64,000 nucleotides of DNA from Kordia sp. SMS9 (GTDB taxonomy: Bacteria > Bacteroidota > Bacteroidia > Flavobacteriales > Flavobacteriaceae): the NCBI RefSeq assembly GCF_003352465.1, contig NZ_CP031153.1, forward strand, positions 2,656,987 through 2,720,986, given 5' to 3'. The notes below the pieces were generated by a model that saw nothing but the letters and a program-made list of their open reading frames with translations, ran no database searches and was not told where the DNA came from. Made by a program: the position numbers and the translations under genes. This document shows, piece after piece, positions 1 to 9,271 of this stretch. The number at the start of each line of letters is the position of its first letter. Position 1 is the stretch's first letter.

Positions 1-2711
1 CGACTATTTAGCAGCAGACTGTGACGGAGACGGAGTAACCAACGGAGATGAATTAAATCCACCAGATGGAGAAACACCAACCGATCCAAACGATCCATGT
101 GATTTTGTAGACGGCGATCAAACAGTAGCAGTTGCAGGCGATTATCTTGCAGCAGACTGTGACGGCGATGGAGTAACCAATGGAGACGAATTAAATCCAC
201 CAGACGGCGAAACACCAACCGATCCAAACGATCCATGTGACTTTGTAGACGGAGATCAAACAGTTGCAGTAGCAGGAGATTATCTTGCAGCAGATTGTGA
301 CGGAGACGGAGTAACCAATGGAGACGAGTTAAATCCACCAGATGGAGAAACACCAACCGATCCAAACGATCCATGTGATTTCGTAGATAGCGATGTAACA
401 GTAGCAGTAAGCGGTGCTTACTTAGCAGCAGACTGTGACGGAGATGGAGTTACCAACGGAGACGAGTTGAATCCACCAGATGGCGAAACACCAACCGATC
501 CAAACGATCCATGTGATTTCATAGATAGCGACGTAACAGTAGCAGTAGGCGGCGATTATTTAGCAGCAGATTGTGACGGAGACGGAGTAACTAATGGAGA
601 CGAGTTGAATCCGCCAGACGGAGAAACACCAACCGATCCAAACGATCCATGTGATTTTGTAGATAGCGATGTAACAGTAGCAGTAAGCGGCGACTATTTA
701 GCAGCAGACTGTGACGGTGATGGAGTAACCAATGGAGACGAGTTGAATCCACCAGATGGCGAAACACCAACAGATCCAAATGATCCTTGTGACTTTGTAG
801 ATGGTGATCAGAGTGTAGCAGTAAGCGGTGATTATTTAGCAGCAGACTGTGACGGCGACGGAGTAACCAACGGAGACGAGTTAAATCCACCAGATGGTGA
901 AACACCAACCGATCCAAACGATCCATGTGATTTCGTAGATGGCGATCAAAGTGTAGCAGTAGGCGGTGATTATTTAGCAGCAGACTGTGACGGTGATGGA
1001 GTAACCAACGGAGATGAATTAAATCCACCAGACGGCGATACACCAACCGATCCAAATGATCCTTGTGACTTTGTAGACGGAGATCAAAGCGTAGCAGTAG
1101 CAGGAGATTATCTTGCAGCAGATTGTGACGGAGACGGAGTAACCAACGGAGACGAATTAAATCCACCAGATGGCGAAACACCAACAGATCCAAACGATCC
1201 ATGTGATTTCGTAGACGGAGATCAAAGCGTAGCAGTAAGCGGTGATTATTTAGCAGCAGACTGTGATGGCGATGGAGTAACCAACGGAGATGAATTAAAT
1301 CCACCAGATGGTGAAACACCAACTGATCCAACCGATCCTTGTGATTCAAATATGGATGATATTACCGTTACACCTTCTGGCCCTTACTTAGCAGCAGACT
1401 GTGATGGAGACGGAGTAACGAACGGAGACGAGTTGAATCCGCCAGACGGGGAAGCTCCAACCGATCCAACTGATCCTTGTGATTCAAATATGGGTGACAT
1501 TACTGTGACACCTTCTGGAGATTATCTAGCAGCGGATTGTGATGGAGACGGAGTAACGAATGGAGACGAGTTGAATCGCAGACGGAGGAACACCAACCGA
1601 TCCGACTGATCCATGTGACTTAAATGTAAATGACATATCTTTAGTACAGAGTACAGAATGGTTAGCAGATGACTGTGATGGCGATGGTATACCAAATGAT
1701 GTAGAAGGTACAGAAGATACAGACGGAGACGGAATTCCAGATTTCTTAGATATTGATAGTGACGACGACGGAATTATTGATACGATAGAAGCGGGTAACG
1801 ATCCAACAAATCCAGTAGATAGTGACGGAGACATGATTCCAGATTATCTAGATCAAGATAGTGACGACGACGGAATCTTAGATAACGTTGAAGGTCAAAC
1901 AACTGACGGATATATTCCACCAAGTGGAAACGATGTAGACGGTAATGGATTGGATGATGCATATGAAGTATCGCCAGGATCAGGAGAAGGAATTGATCCA
2001 GTGAATACGGACGGAACAGATAATCCAGATTATATAGATACCGATAGTGATAATGATGGAGCGTTAGATATTGTGGAAGGTCATGACTATAATGGTGATG
2101 GTATTCCAGATACAATGCCATCAGGAAATGATGCTGATAACGACGGTGTAGATGATGCATTTGATGGAGACACAACAGGATATGGCGATCCAAATGGACT
2201 AGCTGTAGACGATCCAACGGATGACTTACCTGATACAGACGGAACTGAAGATCAAGATTATCGTGATGACGATGACGACGGTGACGGTCTTCCAACTGAA
2301 GATGAAAACCCTGATCCAAATGGAGATGGAGACAACAGTGATGCTACCGATGCAAACGCAAATGATATTCCAGATTATCTAGAGCCAAACAACGCATCCG
2401 TATCAGAAGATGACTTGGAAATCTTTAATGCAGTAACGCCAAATGGAGATGGAGATAACGACGTATTTACCATTAGAAATATTGAATTATTCCCAGACAA
2501 CCAAGTACGTATCTATAACAGATGGGGAGTTCTTGTGTACGAAACACGCGGATATGGTCAAAATGACAACTACTTTAGAGGTATCTCTAACGGTCGCGTT
2601 ACCATTCAGAAGAACAAACTGTTACCAGTAGGAACCTATTATTACGTTGTTGACTATGTAGTGAATGGTAATACCAAGAGTAGAGCCGGTTACTTATACA
2701 TACAACGATAA
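1..2711 (+). CDS. Giant repeat adhesin with type-B T9SS C-terminal domain (5'-partial, frameshifted)
   Basis: The reading frame is open from base 2 and continues off the left edge. The N-terminal part shown is twelve 46-residue units rich in [12 protein letters not shown], which resemble calcium-binding thrombospondin type 3 repeats. Degenerate D-rich repeats follow, and the last ~100 residues ([17 protein letters not shown] ... IYNRWG) match the gliding-motility-associated C-terminal domain (CHU_C), the type-B signal for secretion through T9SS. The likely role is a cell-surface adhesin. A 2-nt deletion near 1577 moves the frame from 2 to 3, so two open frames (to 1609, and from about 1578 to 2711) together encode one protein. 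The PorP/SprF gene follows after 72 nt, the usual arrangement for SprB-like adhesins. The identity of the C-terminal domain is secure. The ligand is unknown. Confidence 0.88.
2..1655 (+). repeat. Twelve tandem 138-bp units inside the adhesin gene
   Basis: Units begin at 2, 140, 278, 416, 554, 692, 830, 968, 1106, 1244, 1382 and 1520. Each encodes 46 residues starting [11 protein letters not shown]. The last unit is 136 bp because of the 2-nt deletion. Units differ mainly at third codon positions (gacggc, gacgga, gatgga), so the protein is conserved more strongly than the DNA. The array continues beyond the left edge. Confidence 0.95.
1571..1590 (+). other. Two-base deletion causing a frameshift in the adhesin
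   Basis: By comparison with the other units, the codons for N-P-P-D should read aat ccg cca gac. Here the sequence is aatcgcagac, as if one C had been lost from each of two CC pairs. The deletion gives a stop at 1607-1609. The next unit starts at 1656 (1520+136), exactly as a 2-nt loss predicts. It could be a real mutation, phase variation, or an assembly or sequencing error in the repeat. Confidence 0.9.
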
Positions 2712-2719
2712 ACAAGACA

Positions 2720-2751
2720 AGCGAACATACGATTTCGGTAGTATGTTCGCT
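2720..2751 (+). other. Intercistronic hairpin between the adhesin and PorP genes
   Basis: A perfect 11-bp inverted repeat, agcgaacatac (2720-2730) and gtatgttcgct (2741-2751), has a 10-nt loop. No T-tract follows, so it looks less like a full terminator than an mRNA end-protecting or partial-attenuation structure between the adhesin and its secretion partner. Confidence 0.6.
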
Positions 2752-2783
2752 ATAACTAATAAACAAAAACATAGCATACTATA

Positions 2784-3719
2784 ATGAGAAATAAAATCAT
2801 CATCATCATAGTCTTATTGAGCACTGTTTTTTCAGTAGAAAGCTACGGACAGCAGGACGCTCAGTATACGCAGTACATGTACAACACCATCAGTATCAAT
2901 CCGGCCTATGCAGGATCAAGAGGTGCGCTAAGCATCGCAGGATTACATCGTTCGCAATGGGTTGGTCTAGAAGGTGCGCCAACAACACAAACACTTAACC
3001 TGCACACACCCATGGGTAAAAAGGGAAAAGTGGGACTTGGTGTCTCTATTATAAATGATCAACTGGGACCTACGGATGAAACCTATTTCGATATTGATTT
3101 CTCATATACAATCAATACCTCGGAAAATGGAAAACTTTCTTTTGGTGTAAAAGCGGGTGGACATTTATTAGATGTATGTTTTGATTGTTTAAATCAGTAC
3201 AATCCTGATGATGTTTTATTACAAGCTAATATTGATAATAAATTTTCTCCAAATGTCGGAGCTGGAATTTACTATCGAAACTCTGAAAAATGGTATGTGG
3301 GACTATCAGCGCCTAACTTACTTGAAACAAAACACTTTGATGAATCCTCCTTATCAACAGCCAAAGAACGTATCAACCTTTACTTAATTGGTGGGTATGT
3401 TTTTGATATGAGTGATAGCGTAAAATTTAAACCAGCCGTGCTTTTTAAAGCAGTATCTGGAGCGCCTTTACAGGCAGATTTATCAGCGAACTTCCTAATC
3501 AATGAAAAAGTAACACTTGGAGCCGCCTACCGATGGAGCGCTGCTTTTAGTGGATTGGTTGGATTGCAACTATCAGATAGCTTTATGGTCGGCTTTGCCT
3601 ATGATCGTGAAACTACTGAACTAGGAAATACTCAGTTTAATGACGGCTCGTACGAAGTCTTTTTGCGCTTCGAACTGTTTAACAGCCGTGATAAAATTAT
3701 TTCACCAAGATTCTTCTAA
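2784..3719 (+). CDS. PorP/SprF-family T9SS outer-membrane protein
   Basis: This 311-aa protein has a signal peptide (MRNKIIIIIVLLSTVFSVESYG) and then QQDAQYTQYMYNTISINPAYAGSR, the hallmark start of PorP/SprF proteins. Members are outer-membrane beta-barrels that attach or help secrete a cognate large type-B adhesin; SprF does this for SprB in Flavobacterium. The rest alternates short amphipathic strands and ends with a strand rich in F and R. It lies 72 nt after the adhesin and 8 nt before the OmpA gene, so the three form one secretion/surface cassette. The function is inferred from family and context. Confidence 0.93.
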   Translation: MRNKIIIIIVLLSTVFSVESYGQQDAQYTQYMYNTISINPAYAGSRGALSIAGLHRSQWVGLEGAPTTQTLNLHTPMGKKGKVGLGVSIINDQLGPTDETYFDIDFSYTINTSENGKLSFGVKAGGHLLDVCFDCLNQYNPDDVLLQANIDNKFSPNVGAGIYYRNSEKWYVGLSAPNLLETKHFDESSLSTAKERINLYLIGGYVFDMSDSVKFKPAVLFKAVSGAPLQADLSANFLINEKVTLGAAYRWSAAFSGLVGLQLSDSFMVGFAYDRETTELGNTQFNDGSYEVFLRFELFNSRDKIISPRFF

Positions 3720-3727
3720 AACGAACC

Positions 3728-5677
3728 ATGATGACACGAACAAAATATCTCATATACACTGTCTTATCTTTATGCGTCTTTTTTGGGTATGCCCAAGAAC
3801 GAAAACTCAACAAAGCAGACAAAAAGTACGATAGCTATGCTTTCATCAATGCCATAGAAATCTATGAAGAAGTTGCGGAAGAAGGGTACAAATCAAAAGA
3901 ACTCTTTGAAAAACTAGGAAATGCCTATTACTTCAATGCTGACTTAATCAACGCTTCCAAATGGTATGGCGAATTGTTCAGTCTTGGGGAAGAAGTAGCA
4001 CCTGAATATTATTTCCGGTATGCTCAAGCCTTAAAAGCTGAAAAGCGTTATGCGGAATCAGACAAAAAAATGCAAGAATTCAACAAACTTACAGGAAGCG
4101 ATATTCGCGGAACAAAGTTTGTCAATACACGAAATTATTTAGACGAAATTGCAGAATTATCAGGTCGTTATCGCATTGAAAACTTAGGCGTAAATTCTCC
4201 ATATTCAGACTTTGCACCTTCATTCTATCTGGAAAATAACTTAGTGTTTTCTTCAGCAAGAGATACAGGTGTGGCACAACGTTACAAACACAAATGGAAT
4301 GCGCGCCCATTCTTAGACTTATACGGAGCGGAAGTAGCGGACAACGGAAGTTTGGCTAATGTTGATAAATTCTCAGGCAAACTGAATACCAAATACCACG
4401 AATCTACCACCGTGTTTACCAAAGATGGAAACACCATGTATTTTACGCGTAACAACTATTACAAAGGCAAATACAAAAAGGACAGAAAAGGGATTAACAA
4501 ACTGAAAATATTCAGAGCAACACGCGAAGACAATCGTTGGGCAAATGTAGAAGAATTACCATTCAACAGTGATTTGTACTCCGTGGCACATCCTGCGTTA
4601 AGCGTTGACGAGAAAAAACTCTATTTCGCTTCAGATATGCCAGGTTCGGTAGGACAATCCGATTTATATGTGGTTGATATTAATGAAGACGGATCGTTTG
4701 GCGAACCAAAAAACTTAGGAAAAGGCATCAATACAGAAGCTAGAGAAAACTTCCCATTTGTGAGTCAAGACAACGAATTGTATTTTGCTTCAGACGGTCA
4801 TGTAGGCTTGGGTGGATTGGACATTTTTGTGATGCGTTTAGACGATGAAGAACAAATAATTTATAACGTTGGTGAACCCGTAAACAGTTCCGTAGACGAC
4901 TTTTCATTCATCATCAATACAAAAACAGGAAAAGGGTATTTTGCGTCCAATCGTGATGGTGGACAAGGTGATGATGATATCTATTCATTCTTAGAAATGA
5001 AACCAATTCAATGGTCGTGCGAGCAGGAAATCGTAGGAGTTACGAAAGACAACAAAACAAACGAACTCCTAACAGGTGCGCAAGTAAAACTGTTTGATAA
5101 CGACAACAAAGAACTTGAAAATACCTATAGCGACGAACAAGGAAAGTTCAGATTTAAAGCCATGTTAGCATGTAACGAAGTATACTTTGTAAGAGCTTCC
5201 AAAAAAGATTACAATTCGGCAGAAGCCTTTATGCCAAAACAAGAAGAAGCAGGATTGCGCTCGGTTGTTTTACTGTTAGAAAAGGAAGAAGTACCATTTA
5301 AAGTGGGAGACGATTTAGCGAAAATTTTAAACATTCCAATTATTTATTTTGACTTTGACAAATCGAATATTCGTCCAGACGCTGCTGCAGAATTAGAAAA
5401 AGTAGTGGCTGTAATGAAAAAATACCCAACAGTTAAAATTGACGTACGTTCGCATACAGATAGTCGTGGTAGCGATCCATACAACATGGCATTATCTCAA
5501 CGAAGAAACAAATCGACACGCGAATACATTGTTTCTAGAGGAATTGATGTCAGTCGTTTAACAGGTCAAGGATACGGAGAAACGCGTCATGTGAACAAAT
5601 GTAGCAATGGTGTAAAATGTAGCGAAGAAGAACATCAACTCAACCGACGAAGTGAATTCATCGTTGTAGAAAGATAA
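3728..5677 (+). CDS. OmpA-family protein with TPR-like, PD40 and peptidoglycan-binding domains
   Basis: The 649-aa protein has a signal peptide (residues 1-20, ending GYAQE), a helical TPR-like segment (about 25-120), WD40/PD40-like beta-propeller repeats (about 160-420, with LYFASD and GYFASNRDGG motifs), a carboxypeptidase-regulatory-like segment (about 440-520), and a C-terminal OmpA domain (about 535-649) with IYFDFDKSNIR and the peptidoglycan-contact motif HTDSRGSDPYNMALSQRR. It probably anchors the adhesin/PorP complex to the cell wall. Such proteins are commonly the third gene of SprB/SprF-like cassettes. Translation starts at ATG 3728, 8 nt after the PorP stop, and a strong terminator follows the gene. 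Confidence 0.93.
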   Translation: MMTRTKYLIYTVLSLCVFFGYAQERKLNKADKKYDSYAFINAIEIYEEVAEEGYKSKELFEKLGNAYYFNADLINASKWYGELFSLGEEVAPEYYFRYAQALKAEKRYAESDKKMQEFNKLTGSDIRGTKFVNTRNYLDEIAELSGRYRIENLGVNSPYSDFAPSFYLENNLVFSSARDTGVAQRYKHKWNARPFLDLYGAEVADNGSLANVDKFSGKLNTKYHESTTVFTKDGNTMYFTRNNYYKGKYKKDRKGINKLKIFRATREDNRWANVEELPFNSDLYSVAHPALSVDEKKLYFASDMPGSVGQSDLYVVDINEDGSFGEPKNLGKGINTEARENFPFVSQDNELYFASDGHVGLGGLDIFVMRLDDEEQIIYNVGEPVNSSVDDFSFIINTKTGKGYFASNRDGGQGDDDIYSFLEMKPIQWSCEQEIVGVTKDNKTNELLTGAQVKLFDNDNKELENTYSDEQGKFRFKAMLACNEVYFVRASKKDYNSAEAFMPKQEEAGLRSVVLLLEKEEVPFKVGDDLAKILNIPIIYFDFDKSNIRPDAAAELEKVVAVMKKYPTVKIDVRSHTDSRGSDPYNMALSQRRNKSTREYIVSRGIDVSRLTGQGYGETRHVNKCSNGVKCSEEEHQLNRRSEFIVVER

Positions 5678-5682
5678 AACAA

Positions 5683-5709
5683 AAAACCTCCGCTAAAATC
5701 GGAGGTTTT
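5683..5709 (+). terminator. Rho-independent terminator of the adhesin cassette
   Basis: aaaacctccg (5683-5692) pairs perfectly with cggaggtttt (5700-5709) across a 7-nt loop, and T/A-rich sequence follows. It lies 5 nt after the OmpA stop codon. Confidence 0.88.
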
Positions 5710-5803
5710 AAATTTTAAATCATCCCCAAAGGAGAAAATTTTCAGGCTTTTAACTGTAAAATTAAATGTTTATAAAGTAGCAAAAGGGCGAGTTTATAAA
5801 GTA

Positions 5804-5953
5804 ATACCAATTCTACTTTAAGATGCAACAAATAAGCTCGTTCATTCAGCACTCTATTTCCTTGCTACTATTTTCTGTAGCTAAGGCTATGCAAAACATT
5901 CGCAGCGTTCTATAATGCCAAAGCAACTTCGCTTCTTATAGAAAAATTGGTAT
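5804..5953. repeat. MITE-like dispersed element, copy 1 (150 bp)
   Basis: The element is bounded by perfect 9-bp terminal inverted repeats ATACCAATT (5804-5812) and AATTGGTAT (5945-5953). Its interior shares long blocks with 6297-6457, for example gctcgttcatt, attcgc-gcgttctat and atgccaaagcaacttcg. A shortened relative is at 15297-15352. It has no coding capacity. Confidence 0.7.
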
Positions 5954-5983
5954 AAAATCTATAAAGATTCTCTTTTTTTAAAC

Positions 5984-6139
5984 TTAATCAGTGGTATCAC
6001 AAAGATCACTATAGCAAATACCAACGCACGATTTAACAATAGTTAACGTTATTTTTCCACCTCCTGTTATTTGATTAGACTTAAAATTTGAAACAGCTCT
6101 TTTGTTTAATTGTAATGAATTTAAATGTTGTTTTTTCAT
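5984..6139 (-). CDS. Lanthipeptide-like RiPP precursor peptide (51 aa)
   Basis: A 51-aa reading frame starts MKKQHLNSLQLNKRAVSNFK. This KK-LNSLxLxKxxVSxF leader is the type I know from Bacteroidota class I lanthipeptide precursors. A GGG processing-type site at residues 26-28 is followed by a 23-residue core rich in Thr, Ser and Cys, with cysteines spaced C-x3-C-x4-C and ending CDTTD. These residues are what LanB/LanC-type enzymes dehydrate and cyclise. No lanB, lanC, protease or ABC exporter gene is in this window, so maturation enzymes would have to be encoded elsewhere. A plausible promoter lies upstream. The gene sits between two copies of an inverted-repeat element. The leader match is good; the modification class is inference. 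Confidence 0.72.
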   Translation of the reverse strand: MKKQHLNSLQLNKRAVSNFKSNQITGGGKITLTIVKSCVGICYSDLCDTTD

Positions 6140-6203
6140 AATAAAAAGTTTTATAAATTAATTATGATAAAGCTAGATCAAAACAACATTAGTAAAATCA
6201 TGC

Positions 6204-6235
6204 AAAATGTAGTATTTCTTCAAAAGATTACAAAC
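6204..6235 (-). promoter_or_regulatory. Putative Bacteroidota promoter for the RiPP precursor
   Basis: Read on the minus strand, TTTG (6232-6235) is followed after 19 nt by TACATTTT (6205-6212), close to the Bacteroidota consensus TTTG-N19-TAnnTTTG. The predicted transcript has a leader of about 60 nt before ATG 6139. Confidence 0.5.
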
Positions 6236-6296
6236 AATTTATTATTTCTACGTTTGAATAGAATTCGTGTAAACTTTTAAGATGTAAAGTGGTATC

Positions 6297-6457
6297 ATAC
6301 CATTTAACTATAAAATGCAGCATATAGGCTCGTTCATTTGGTATCTTAGTTCCTTGCGAATACGTTCCGTAGCTACTGCTATGCAAAGCATTCGCGGCGT
6401 TCTATGATGCCAAAGCAACTTCGTCTCTAAAGTCACTTTTTATAATCAAATTGGTAT
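6297..6457. repeat. MITE-like dispersed element, copy 2 (161 bp)
   Basis: The ends are ATACCATTT (6297-6305) and CAAATTGGTAT (to 6457), imperfect terminal inverted repeats matching copy 1. Interior blocks are shared in the same order and orientation. It ends 5 nt before the stop codon of the convergent-side gene at 6463. Confidence 0.7.
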
Positions 6458-6462
6458 AAGCA

Positions 6463-8505
6463 TCAATTCTTCAACATTTTAATGACTTGCTTTTTTTGAT
6501 TATTGGTAATTTCAACAAAATAAATACCTGTTTCGAAATTTGAAGCTGGAATTTTAATTTCTTTATTTGCTACTGCAGAAATAGCTAAAAGCAGCTTTCC
6601 TTGAATACTGAAAATTTTAATAGTTTGTATATTTTGTGTTGATTGGATATGAATAATATCCTCCACAGGATTTGGATACATCACAATTCCTAAATCAGAT
6701 GTCACTTCAGGAGTAGCCAATACTTGAAATTCATTAATTTGTATCAAATCAATGGCTGTGTCACTATCAAATGGACTAGAAACCCCAGATTTTCCTGTAA
6801 ATCGCAGTCTAATTTCACCAGAAAAAGCACTTAAATCAACAAGTGAACTTCCCCAAGGATCGCTACTAGCGGTTTGTTGTGGTCCAGTGACAACATGTAC
6901 ATCGTTTGTCCAACTTCCATTATGAAATACATCTACGTTTAGTGAACCTATGTTTGAGCCATACATATAATAATAAAACTTCAAGGCAGGATTTGTCAAA
7001 CCAGACACATCTATAAAAGGCGAATACATCGTAGAAACTCCTGGAGCAATTTGAAAAGAATTACCGCCTTCAATAATGGATGATTCTATATGAAAATAGT
7101 GAGTGCCTTCGTACGGTTGTATAGGTCCTGTACCATTACTAGGAGTTCCTCCACCATCACTTACAATATCCCATCGGTAGCTGTGTGTATTGTATGCGTT
7201 GGTTTTCCAACAATTTTCTATCCTTCCTCTGGTCGTTCCAGTATGTGATTCAACATCTTCTGTCCAAGGTGCCACAAACGAACACACAGTTTCAAAACTA
7301 GCATGTACAGCAGTACTATCATTCATTCCAGGCGTGGCTCCACATACCGCTTTTACATACACATCATATGCTGTGCCTGTGGTGAGTCCTGTAAGTGTAT
7401 AAGAAGCTTGAGAAGTTTGCATAACAGTTCCTGTGCCAGGCGTAAAACCAAGTGGACCATATTCAACTTCCCAGTTGGTTTCAATATTACCAGCATTCCA
7501 TGAAATATTGGCAGTTTCTTTCGTAATTTCATCAAAAGGAAGCGTCATATTTTTTGGTGTTGGACAGGCAGGTGCCTCTTTTACTTCAATATTATCAATT
7601 CCTGTAAATTGCCCATTTGTATAATCGCCACCATACCAGCCAACCCAATCAATATCAAGATAGGCAAATCGGACTTTAATCACACCGCTATAGCCATTCA
7701 ACAGAATGGTTTTCTTTTTCCAAGAATCACTTATTTCTAATTGTCTTTCTTCTTCCGTCATTGTATACACATCTTCAACCCAAGCGCCATTATGATAAAT
7801 ATCAACAGATATAGGACCTTGAAAGCGTCCATATACATGATAATCAAAACTCAATTCCGCTAAACCTACAGTACTAATATCTATATCAGGAGTCACTAAA
7901 TAGAGCTTGCTGAAAAAATTAACATAGGTTGTAGGAGAAAAGGCGTTAGTTCCACTTGTAGCTGCTGGTGCATTTGAATAGGTTGTCAAATCAACAATTC
8001 CAAAAGTAGAAAATAGATCAGGTTGGTCGTCTACGCCAATTGCATAAAACTCTAAACAATCTAAATTACCTTGTGGGAATAGTGTTTCGGGAAAACCTTC
8101 CGCATTTTCAGCGTAAGGAAGTGACGGATTATTAACAGTATACTCAAACTGAATCATCACTTCATCATTAGAAGCATCGGTGTCACCTGGTAAATCTGTC
8201 CAAACTCGTAATGTATTCAATCCATCAACAGGACTAATTTCTGGTACAAAAATAGAAGAATCAATTCCAGATAAAAATAACATATCCTGTTGCACTATAG
8301 CATTATTATTTAATTGATAATAGCAGGAGACCATTCCATAATAGCCACCACTATAATCTGGCCTGGCAATAACTTTAAATGTATCTGTAGTATTTCCACA
8401 ACTCAAATTTACATCAGGAGAAAGAATTTCAAGAAATCCTGCATTTTGAGAAGAAACAAACAAAGGGAAATACAATAAAAAGAGTAGGAAGTATTTTTTT
8501 TTCAT
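6463..8505 (-). CDS. T9SS-secreted protein with fibronectin type III and adhesion-like domains
   Basis: The 680-aa protein has a signal peptide (MKKKYFLLFLLYFPLFVSSQ) and a C-terminal type-A T9SS sorting domain (about 605-680: YPNPVEDIIHI ... GIYFVEI ... KMLKN). Between them are two similar beta-rich, MAM/jelly-roll-like blocks (about 130-315 and 415-595), each with YHNG-W-DV and a D-rich strand. They flank one fibronectin type III module (about 320-410, with TNWEVEYGP and YDVYVKAVC). It is exported to the surface or medium, probably as an adhesin or binding protein. No catalytic motif is visible. It is transcribed alone. Confidence 0.85.
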   Translation of the reverse strand: MKKKYFLLFLLYFPLFVSSQNAGFLEILSPDVNLSCGNTTDTFKVIARPDYSGGYYGMVSCYYQLNNNAIVQQDMLFLSGIDSSIFVPEISPVDGLNTLRVWTDLPGDTDASNDEVMIQFEYTVNNPSLPYAENAEGFPETLFPQGNLDCLEFYAIGVDDQPDLFSTFGIVDLTTYSNAPAATSGTNAFSPTTYVNFFSKLYLVTPDIDISTVGLAELSFDYHVYGRFQGPISVDIYHNGAWVEDVYTMTEEERQLEISDSWKKKTILLNGYSGVIKVRFAYLDIDWVGWYGGDYTNGQFTGIDNIEVKEAPACPTPKNMTLPFDEITKETANISWNAGNIETNWEVEYGPLGFTPGTGTVMQTSQASYTLTGLTTGTAYDVYVKAVCGATPGMNDSTAVHASFETVCSFVAPWTEDVESHTGTTRGRIENCWKTNAYNTHSYRWDIVSDGGGTPSNGTGPIQPYEGTHYFHIESSIIEGGNSFQIAPGVSTMYSPFIDVSGLTNPALKFYYYMYGSNIGSLNVDVFHNGSWTNDVHVVTGPQQTASSDPWGSSLVDLSAFSGEIRLRFTGKSGVSSPFDSDTAIDLIQINEFQVLATPEVTSDLGIVMYPNPVEDIIHIQSTQNIQTIKIFSIQGKLLLAISAVANKEIKIPASNFETGIYFVEITNNQKKQVIKMLKN

Positions 8506-8725
8506 AGATAATAGTTGGTTGTTAATGCAATATAAGTCAACAAGATACTATAAAAAATCGTATTATATATTTCTTTTAAGATTTGTGAAGGATACTTTTT
8601 TTTGATAAAAAGTAATTCCTAAAATTTTTTGAAATATGCTAAAAAGCACACAATCCTATCAAAACCTTATGTTAAATTTAACTAAAAGTTAGGAAATAAG
8701 ACAAAATTACACTCTAGCTATTTCG

Positions 8726-8733
8726 TAAATTTG
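8726..8733 (+). promoter_or_regulatory. -7 box of the idi operon
   Basis: taaatttg fits TAnnTTTG exactly and ends 17 nt before the idi start codon at 8750. No clear -33 TTTG is seen 19 nt upstream. Confidence 0.55.
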
Positions 8734-8749
8734 TAGACTAACTGAACTT

Positions 8750-9268
8750 ATGACACAAGAAAACGTAATCCTAGTAAATGAAAACGACGAACAAATCGGC
8801 GTCATGGAGAAAATAGAAGCACATGAAAAAGCACTGCTTCACCGAGCTTTCTCCGTATTTATCCTCAATGACAAAGGCGAATTGATGTTGCAACAACGCG
8901 CATTACACAAATACCATTCTCCAGGTTTGTGGACCAATACCTGTTGCAGTCACCAACGTGAAGGTGAAAGTAACATAAGCGCAGGTAAACGAAGATTGCA
9001 AGAAGAAATGGGATTTGTTACGGAACTTGCGGAAGCAGTTTCGTTCATATACAAAGCAGCTTTTGACAACGGATTAACAGAGCATGAATACGATCATGTG
9101 ATGACAGGAACTTTTAACGGAGCACCTACCATCAATCCAGATGAAGTGGCTTCGTGGAAGTGGATGGATGTGCAAGCAGTAAAAGATGATATTGCTCAAA
9201 ATCCGGACGTGTATACAGCTTGGTTCAAAATTATATTTGAAAAATTTTACAAACACATAAAAAGTTGA
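8750..9268 (+). CDS. idi: Isopentenyl-diphosphate delta-isomerase, type 1
   Basis: This Nudix-fold enzyme interconverts isopentenyl and dimethylallyl diphosphate for isoprenoid synthesis (menaquinone, carotenoids). The length of 172 aa is typical. Key features are metal-site histidines around H25 and H31, the catalytic-cysteine motif TNTCCSH (C66), the Nudix-like segment REGESN...RRLQEEMG, and EHEYDH (residues 111-116) carrying the second catalytic Glu. It is the first gene of a tight operon: 3 nt to the pterin synthase and then 7 nt to manA. The start at ATG 8750 is supported by the promoter box just upstream. Confidence 0.95.
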   Translation: MTQENVILVNENDEQIGVMEKIEAHEKALLHRAFSVFILNDKGELMLQQRALHKYHSPGLWTNTCCSHQREGESNISAGKRRLQEEMGFVTELAEAVSFIYKAAFDNGLTEHEYDHVMTGTFNGAPTINPDEVASWKWMDVQAVKDDIAQNPDVYTAWFKIIFEKFYKHIKS

Positions 9269-9271
9269 TAC

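Noticed and set aside
591..1349. A 252-aa minus-strand reading frame across the adhesin repeats
   Set aside because: It is an antisense shadow of the 138-bp array: the translation is a repetitive His/Leu/Arg string with the same 46-residue period and no domain.
2..1655. CRISPR-like regular repeats
   Set aside because: The units are adjacent, without spacers, and in frame with a protein. The period is 138 bp, unlike any CRISPR array.
1774..2319. A 181-aa minus-strand reading frame
   Set aside because: It is antisense to the acidic adhesin repeats, with His/Leu/Tyr-rich composition, and has no promoter or family sign.
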